Assembly: GCA_026397725.1 (NCBI GenBank)
Contig: JAPLUI010000127.1
Coordinates: forward strand, 1-64,000
DNA: 64,000 bases
From: Verrucomicrobiota bacterium
Lineage (GTDB): Bacteria > Verrucomicrobiota > Verrucomicrobiia > Verrucomicrobiales > Akkermansiaceae
Direction: 5' to 3'
Every line of letters begins with the position of its first letter. Within the stretch, counting starts at the first letter, position 1. Position numbers and translations under genes: made by a program. This document shows positions 58,175 to 64,000 of this stretch, in pieces. The notes under the pieces were generated by a model that made no database searches, was not told where the DNA came from, and saw nothing but the letters and a program-made list of their open reading frames with translations.

Positions 58175-60220
58175 ATGAAAACATCGGATATCATCAAGCC
58201 CACAAGGCCTCATCTCAAGCACCGTGCCCTGCCGCTGGCAGCCCTGGCACTCGCCACGGCCTGCGGCCTCAACTCCGCTCAGGCCATCGTCTGGGATACC
58301 GCCCGGGACAGCTCCTTGGATACGGACGTCGTTACTACGGGAACCTTGGTTCGCGCGGTGGCCGGGTCGCCCGTAGCGGGATATGGCGCGACGGTCAACG
58401 GCGTGGAGTTCACGCCTTACGCATCGACACCGTCGAATGATTACTCGTGGAATGGCACCCAGTATAACACCCTGAGCTGGGGTGTTGCGGGTGTGGGCGG
58501 CTGGACGGACAGCCTTGCCAAAACCACAACCGATACTTGGGGCCTGGCCCAAGGTAACGAGTATTTTGCCAACGTCCTACCAAGCGGGTTGACAGCGGAC
58601 TATACGAAGCTTCTGCGTGTTGGACGTTATGGCGGCGCGGACGATACCATGACCCTCGGTGGCCTGACCCTTGGCCAGTCCTACCTGGTGCAATTGTGGT
58701 ATTGTGATGCGAGAGGCTCTGCCAACGGGATGCCCATAACGACGATGTATTTGGACAACAACCCTAGTACGGTGATGTTGACCAACCGTGGCGCCTCGGG
58801 CGACCCGGGGCAGTATATCATCGGACGTTTCGTGGCCGCTGGCACCGTACAGTCCTTTGCGCTCACTGGCGCAGTGTTGGTCAATGCCTACCAGTTGAGG
58901 GCGATTGATCCTCTGCCCGAGAATCCGGTGGTCGCCATCACCAGCCCGGCCGACGCTGCGCCGGTGTTCTCCAACTTCACCATCATCGCCAATGCGGAGA
59001 CCTACAACGACACAATCAACAACGGCACAATCACCCAAGTGGAATTCTACGATGGTGCCACACTGCTCGGCACCGCCACCACCCCGCCCTACACCTGGGC
59101 GGTCACCGGCGCGGAACTGGGTGCCCACGTGCTAACTGCCAAGGCCTTTGACAGCGGCTCCCATGAGACCACCTCGGTCGCGGTCCACGTCACGGTGGTG
59201 GCGCCGGTTGCCATCGTCTGGGATACCGCCCAGGACAGCTCCTTGGATACGGACGTCGTTGCTACGGGAACCTTGGTCCGTGCGGTGGCCGGGTCGACAC
59301 AAGCAGGGAATGGCGCGACGGTCAACGGCGTGGAGTTCACGTCTTACCCATCGACACCGTCGAATCTATACCAACACGAGGGCTACGACCAGTATAACAC
59401 TCAGAGCTGGGGTACGGGTGAGGGCGGCTGGACGGACAGCCTTGCCAAAACCCCAAGCGATGATTGGGGCATTAACTGTCGTGACGGGTATTATAACAAC
59501 ATCCCCCCAAGCGGGTTGTCAGAGGCCTATACGAAGGTTCTGGGTGGTGTACGTGATAGCGGCACGCCCGCTACCATGACCCTCGGTGGCCTGACCCCCG
59601 GCCAGTCCTACCTGGTGCAATTGTGGTCGATGGATCCGCGAAACTTGGGCCAAAGGACGATGTATTTGGACGGCGATCCAAGTACGGCGATGTTGACCGC
59701 CCGAAGCGATGGCGACCCGGGGCAGTATATCATCGGACGTTTCGTGGCCAATAGCACCGAACAGTCCTTCGCGCTCACTGGCTCGGTAGTGGTCAATGCC
59801 TACCAACTGCGGGCGATTGCAGCCCCGCCTGCCGGCGGCTACGATGCCTGGGCCGGCAGCCCAGACGGATACGGGCTCACTGGTGGGGCCGCCGCCCGTG
59901 GTGCCGACCCGGATGGCGATGGCTTCACCAACCTTCAGGAGTTCCTCTTCGGCACCTCGCCGGTCGCTGGCAACGGCACCTTGGTGACGAGCGAAACAGT
60001 TGGCGGAGATCTCGTCCTGCACTGGCTGCAACGCTCAAGCGGATGCAGTTATCTGTTTCAGGAAAGCCTTACCATGGGCGCAGGCGAGTGGAGCCCCAGC
60101 GTGATCGTGCCGGTACTCGACGATCCAAGCGGCGTACCCACCGGCTATGAACGCTACAAGGCGACCATCCCCATCGGCGTCGCACGGAAGTTCTTCCGCG
60201 TGGAGGGTACCGAGAACTGA
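58175..60220 (+). CDS. Secreted protein with two ~210 aa tandem repeats, an Ig-like linker and the shared C-terminal module
   Basis: IVWDTARDSSLDTDVVTTGTLVRAVAGS.. and IVWDTAQDSSLDTDVVATGTLVRAVAGS..; C-terminus YDAWAGSPDGYGLTGGAAARGADPDGDGFTNLQEFLFGTSP..ARKFFRVEG. Confidence 0.7.
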   Translation: MKTSDIIKPTRPHLKHRALPLAALALATACGLNSAQAIVWDTARDSSLDTDVVTTGTLVRAVAGSPVAGYGATVNGVEFTPYASTPSNDYSWNGTQYNTLSWGVAGVGGWTDSLAKTTTDTWGLAQGNEYFANVLPSGLTADYTKLLRVGRYGGADDTMTLGGLTLGQSYLVQLWYCDARGSANGMPITTMYLDNNPSTVMLTNRGASGDPGQYIIGRFVAAGTVQSFALTGAVLVNAYQLRAIDPLPENPVVAITSPADAAPVFSNFTIIANAETYNDTINNGTITQVEFYDGATLLGTATTPPYTWAVTGAELGAHVLTAKAFDSGSHETTSVAVHVTVVAPVAIVWDTAQDSSLDTDVVATGTLVRAVAGSTQAGNGATVNGVEFTSYPSTPSNLYQHEGYDQYNTQSWGTGEGGWTDSLAKTPSDDWGINCRDGYYNNIPPSGLSEAYTKVLGGVRDSGTPATMTLGGLTPGQSYLVQLWSMDPRNLGQRTMYLDGDPSTAMLTARSDGDPGQYIIGRFVANSTEQSFALTGSVVVNAYQLRAIAAPPAGGYDAWAGSPDGYGLTGGAAARGADPDGDGFTNLQEFLFGTSPVAGNGTLVTSETVGGDLVLHWLQRSSGCSYLFQESLTMGAGEWSPSVIVPVLDDPSGVPTGYERYKATIPIGVARKFFRVEGTEN

Positions 60221-60315
60221 TCGCCCCGCAACAGGTTCCTTAACACCAGTGCCCGCCTCTGGTCCCCCCGCGGCGGGTATTCTAACACCAAAATCAAAAA
60301 CCAAATTCTAGCAGT

Positions 60316-61650
60316 ATGAAAATCAAAGTCAGATATTGGATCGGGGTCGCGGTGGCAGTTTTCGGTACGCTCCCGCCCACGCACGTCTCGGCGGCCCAGC
60401 CGCCCGCTCAACCCGCATCCTCGCTGGCGCGGCCGACGCCTCAGCAGGTCGCGTGGCATGATCTGGAGCTGGGCATGTTCATCCACCTGGCACCGCAAAC
60501 CTGGCAGGACACCGAACAGGACCGGATGACCATCGAGCCGGCGGCGATGAACCCGGCGAAGCTCGACACCGATCAGTGGGTCCGGACTGCGGAGGCGATG
60601 AGCGCCAAGTACATCGTCTTCGTCGCCAAGCACGAGGGGGGCTTCTGCTGGTGGCAGACTGAGACTACGGACTTCGGCGTGCGCAACTCCCCCTGGCGCG
60701 GCGGCAAGGGCGACGTGCTGGCCGATCTCACGGCTTCGTGCCGCAAGCGCGGAATGAAGCTCGGGGTGTATATCTCGCCGATCGACCGGAAGCTCGGCAT
60801 TGACGTTGGCGGGCGTGCCTCCGATCCGGCGCGGCAGGCAGGCTACGAGAAGCTGTTCCGGCAGCAGTTGACGGAGGTGCTCAGCCGTTACGGCGACATG
60901 GTCGAAGTCTGGTTCGACGGGAGCCTGATCTTCGACGTCGGCGACCTGCTCTCCCGCCACGCGCCCAACGCGGTGGTCTTCCAGAGTCCCCAGGCGTCGA
61001 TCCGCTGGGTGGGCAACGAAGACGGCGTGGCTCCGTATCCCGCGTGGAATGCCGTCCTCTTCCCGAAGACCGGGAAAAAGTGGGGCGAATACACGGCGGC
61101 CGAAGGAGACCCGAACGGCAGTCGGTGGCTGCCGAACGAGTGCGACGCGCGAATTCGCTCGACGTGGTTTTGGCGCACCGACAACGCGGACACACTCAAG
61201 AGCGTGGACCAGTTGATGGACATGTACTACAAGTCCGTCGGCCACGGGACCGTGTTCCTGCTGAACCAGACACCCGATCGGACCGGACTCATCCCGGAGG
61301 CCGACGCCCGCCGCGGCGCCGAGTTCGGGGCCGAGATCAGGCGGCGGCTCGGGACGCCGCGAGCGGAATCGCTGGCGACGGGCGCGGAGGTCACGCTCGA
61401 CGTCACCGGCGACGGCCCCATTGATCACATTGTCATCATGGAGAACATCGCCGCCGGCGAGCGCGTGCGCTCCTACGTCGTCGAAGGCATGGTGAACGGC
61501 ACCTGGCAGCAGCTTGCCGCTGGCTCGGCCGTCGGCCACAAGAAGATCGATCGGATCGCGCCAGTCGTTGCGACGCGCGTGCGCCTGCGGATTCCCGAAG
61601 CCGTCGGCACACCGGAAATCAAGCGCTTCGCGGTCTATGGCGCAAAGTAG
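60316..61650 (+). CDS. Alpha-L-fucosidase, GH29 family, secreted
   Basis: AWHDLELGMFIHLAPQTWQD, YIVFVAKHEGGFCWWQTETTDFGVRNSPWRGGKGDVLADLTASCRKRGMKLGVYISP, MVEVWFDGS. Confidence 0.82.
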   Translation: MKIKVRYWIGVAVAVFGTLPPTHVSAAQPPAQPASSLARPTPQQVAWHDLELGMFIHLAPQTWQDTEQDRMTIEPAAMNPAKLDTDQWVRTAEAMSAKYIVFVAKHEGGFCWWQTETTDFGVRNSPWRGGKGDVLADLTASCRKRGMKLGVYISPIDRKLGIDVGGRASDPARQAGYEKLFRQQLTEVLSRYGDMVEVWFDGSLIFDVGDLLSRHAPNAVVFQSPQASIRWVGNEDGVAPYPAWNAVLFPKTGKKWGEYTAAEGDPNGSRWLPNECDARIRSTWFWRTDNADTLKSVDQLMDMYYKSVGHGTVFLLNQTPDRTGLIPEADARRGAEFGAEIRRRLGTPRAESLATGAEVTLDVTGDGPIDHIVIMENIAAGERVRSYVVEGMVNGTWQQLAAGSAVGHKKIDRIAPVVATRVRLRIPEAVGTPEIKRFAVYGAK

Positions 61651-61695
61651 CAGCCAAGAGCGGCCCTTGGTGGTGTCCTCCGCGGTGGCGCTCTG

Positions 61696-62688
61696 TCATT
61701 TTCGATTTCCACTGGTCTGTTTCATCGCATCGATCTTTGCCTGGATTTCCCTGGCGGCGGTTTCCACAGCTTCGATGTTTCCGGTTTTGGGGGCGACCGT
61801 GCGTTCCCGGGTGTAGCCGATGTAATTGAGCCAACCGTTGGAGCGGTTGCTGCGATGCTGGCAGACGAGATCGAACAAGGCATCGGCACGGGCAGCTTCT
61901 TGCAGCTCTTCGGCGGTGCCCCGGGGCATGGAGATGCCAAGGCCTTGCAGGATCGCTTGCGCCATCACGATGTGGCCGAGCGGGCCGGGATGGACGTTGT
62001 CGCCGGTGAAGCGGTACCCTGGGTCCGCCTTCTGTCGTTGGGCCCGGGCGGCGTTCATGGCCGTATGGAGATCGGCAACGGCGACGACTCCCTTGGGGGG
62101 ATGAGTCACCTCCCACTCGGCAAACTTGCCAAGCACCTGGTCGTAATCGCCGCCCTCAAAGATCGGCGGCGTGACGAGGATCACCTGGGCACCTGCGGCT
62201 TTGCAGGTAGCGGCGAGCTTGCTGATGCCATCCACGAAGGCTTGCATGTTGGCTGCGCTATAGGTTTGATAGATGCCGTCGTTCATGCCATAGCAGGCGA
62301 CGACGACCTGTGGCTTGAGCGCATCGAGAGCCCGTTGCAGCCGTTCATGGATACAAGGGCGGGGAAAGGCACCGCCGGCGTGACCTTGTTCGGATAGTCC
62401 CGAGGCAGTCTCGCTGGCGAGGCCGACGTTGATGATATCGAACGACTTGTCGGGATGGGATTTGGTCAGGAAGTATTCGAGGTAGCTGACATAGGTGCCA
62501 TCTTGGGTGATGCTGTCACCAAGGATCATCACCCGCTTGCCGGCCAAAAGATCAAGATTCTTCGTGGCATTCGTGGCTCCCATTGCGGGGACCTGGCGTA
62601 CCGGAGCGGCCCCAACGGTTTGGGCTGGTGCGGTCGCGGCAAAACCGGTGGCTAACAGAATGGCGAGTGCGGTCGAAATCGTTTTCAT
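61696..62688 (-). CDS. SGNH/GDSL hydrolase, secreted
   Basis: RVMILGDSITQDGTYVSYLEYFL, CYGMNDGIYQ, GDNVHPGPLGHIVMAQAIL. Confidence 0.8.
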   Translation of the reverse strand: MKTISTALAILLATGFAATAPAQTVGAAPVRQVPAMGATNATKNLDLLAGKRVMILGDSITQDGTYVSYLEYFLTKSHPDKSFDIINVGLASETASGLSEQGHAGGAFPRPCIHERLQRALDALKPQVVVACYGMNDGIYQTYSAANMQAFVDGISKLAATCKAAGAQVILVTPPIFEGGDYDQVLGKFAEWEVTHPPKGVVAVADLHTAMNAARAQRQKADPGYRFTGDNVHPGPLGHIVMAQAILQGLGISMPRGTAEELQEAARADALFDLVCQHRSNRSNGWLNYIGYTRERTVAPKTGNIEAVETAAREIQAKIDAMKQTSGNRK

Positions 62689-62873
62689 GGATTGCTTTCC
62701 CTCAATTGGTTCCGTTGATAGCGCAACGCTCCGTCCACCCAGCGCCTGGCACTTGCCTGCCACGCCGCCGCGCAGAATCCCACCGTCCGTTTGAGTGCTT
62801 GCTTCGTCATCCTTTCTCACGCGCCGCCCCGGCGCGATCCGATGATCCATCCACCGGCATCGCTTGTCGAGTG

Positions 62874-62997
62874 CCATTCTGCCAAGAAACCGAGCTTTTT
62901 CTGCCAAAAACCCCATAGACAGACGGGAAAATCTTTGCTCGTATGAACGCCAGCGCAAGCAATGCCTTGCCCGGTTCGCGTCCATCCCGCGCCGCCG
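62874..62997. promoter_or_regulatory. Divergent intergenic element 2, copy 2
   Basis: CCATTCTGCCAAGAAACCGAGCTTTTTCTGCCAAAAACCCCATAGACAGACGGGAAAATCTTTGCTCGTATGAACGCCAGCGCAAGCAATGCCTTGCCCGGTTCGCGTCCA. Confidence 0.6.
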
Positions 62998-63118
62998 ATG
63001 GAACTTGCGCCATCGGCATCCCGGTCTAACATAATCAAACCCGCCAATGAACCACCGTAACACGGCCAGTCATCACGAAAACAACCAAAAATCACAACCA
63101 ACAAAGGAGCAACAAACC

Positions 63119-64000
63119 ATGAAGACAACCAATCAGACAAACAGCGCCCCTCCGGGCCAAACCACTATGCCAAGGAAAATCCAGCGGAGGCGGATGGTTT
63201 GGGGGGTGATGCTGGCGGCGATGTTCCATGCGCTTCTGGGGCCCGGAACCGAAGCCAGGGCCGCCGACGTGGTTCTCGCGCAAGCGAGGGCCGATTTCAG
63301 CTCGGTCACCCCGGCCAACGGCAACACCACCGCCGCCTGGGATGGCGGCTCGGGCATCCCCGACACCTACGGCCGCACCGTGTCAACGACCGGCTGCGGG
63401 CACTGGAACTACTATCAATCGGACAACGCCAACCCGACGTCGGGCACTCTGGCATTGCTATCGTGGCAACCGGTTGGGAACGCCGGTAATTCAGGTTATG
63501 GCGGCACTGCGAACTTTTCCGGGTTCATGCTTCCCTCCGTTGGGGCCAGCAAGATCTTCGATGATAGCGCCAACCCGGCGGCGGACCAAGTAACCTGGCA
63601 TCCTTATCTGGGTGGCCAACCTTATGCCGTCTTGCGCTGGACCGCCGGTGCCGTTGAAGGCGGGGTGCTCCTGATCGAAGGGGCGATCGACAAGACCGGC
63701 GAGGGCGGTGATGGAAATGATAGTTTCGCCGTCTTCGTCAATGGGGTTTCGCAATTCTCCGTGGCATCACTCCGTAACGGCGACTCACACGCATTCAGTT
63801 TTTCGCTGACCGTCAGTGCGGGCCAGAATGTGGATTTTGTGCTCGGAGGGATCTCCTTCGGCGCCAACGAGGCGAAGTTGAGCGCCACCATCTCCGGCCC
63901 TGGTCCGACGCAGGTGCCGGCGGCACCGACCGGGCTGGGCGCCACGGCTGGCAACAACACGGTCCTCCTGGGCTGGACTGCCTCAACCGGGGCAACCGGC
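63119..64000 (+). CDS. Secreted protein with fibronectin type III-like start, runs off the window
   Basis: ORF open to the end; MKTTNQTNSAPPGQTTMPRKIQRRRMVWGVMLAAMFHALLGPGTEARAADVV...PAAPTGLGATAGNNTVLLGWTASTGATG. Confidence 0.55.
   Translation, partial: MKTTNQTNSAPPGQTTMPRKIQRRRMVWGVMLAAMFHALLGPGTEARAADVVLAQARADFSSVTPANGNTTAAWDGGSGIPDTYGRTVSTTGCGHWNYYQSDNANPTSGTLALLSWQPVGNAGNSGYGGTANFSGFMLPSVGASKIFDDSANPAADQVTWHPYLGGQPYAVLRWTAGAVEGGVLLIEGAIDKTGEGGDGNDSFAVFVNGVSQFSVASLRNGDSHAFSFSLTVSAGQNVDFVLGGISFGANEAKLSATISGPGPTQVPAAPTGLGATAGNNTVLLGWTASTGATG

Noticed and set aside
60154-61539. 461 aa minus ORF opposite GH29
   Set aside because: Antisense shadow ORF; GH29 motifs lie on the + strand.
1-64000. 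tRNA or rRNA genes
   Set aside because: No cloverleaf/TTCRANYC-type or conserved rRNA blocks recognised by eye; a tRNAscan/Infernal run would be needed to exclude them.

Overview
The 64 kb window is high-GC DNA that looks like Verrucomicrobiota/PVC-type sequence (inferred from gene content, not proven). It is dominated by secreted carbohydrate-active and PVC-style proteins: arabinofuranosidases (GH51 x3), GH127, GH106-like, GH29, GH20 remnants, sialate O-acetylesterases, SGNH/GH43-like fusions, two HzsA/PD40-like c-type cytochrome proteins (one fused to an FGE-sulfatase domain), tandem DUF1254/DUF1214 proteins, autotransporter-type beta-strand and Ig-like repeat proteins, a NarL-type two-component pair and an ECF-sigma remnant next to a Ser/Thr kinase. 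No rRNA, tRNA or CRISPR array was recognised. Three patterns go beyond ordinary annotation. (1) A dispersed, directional ~90 bp element (core CCCTCCGGTCCGGCCACCGGCYCTTKCAACGGCCTTCACC, right end TTCCTAGCAGT) occurs at least nine times, always on the + strand. Most copies lie just 5' of a secreted-protein gene, and several abut a truncated minus-strand gene (MutS, AAA ATPase, unknown). In at least two cases it reads in frame into the signal peptide. (2) At least seven genes keep recognisable N- and C-terminal parts but have lost a central block, often the catalytic core, with frameshift or nonsense changes. (3) A duplicated ~125 bp element in two divergent intergenic regions carries TTCTGCC direct repeats spaced exactly 22 bp. 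There are also MITE-like palindromes, a low-GC Bacteroidota-like adhesin gene, and a degraded mobile/phage-like patch with an AlbA_2-like cargo gene at 30.3-34.2 kb. All assignments come from reading the sequence; no searches were run.
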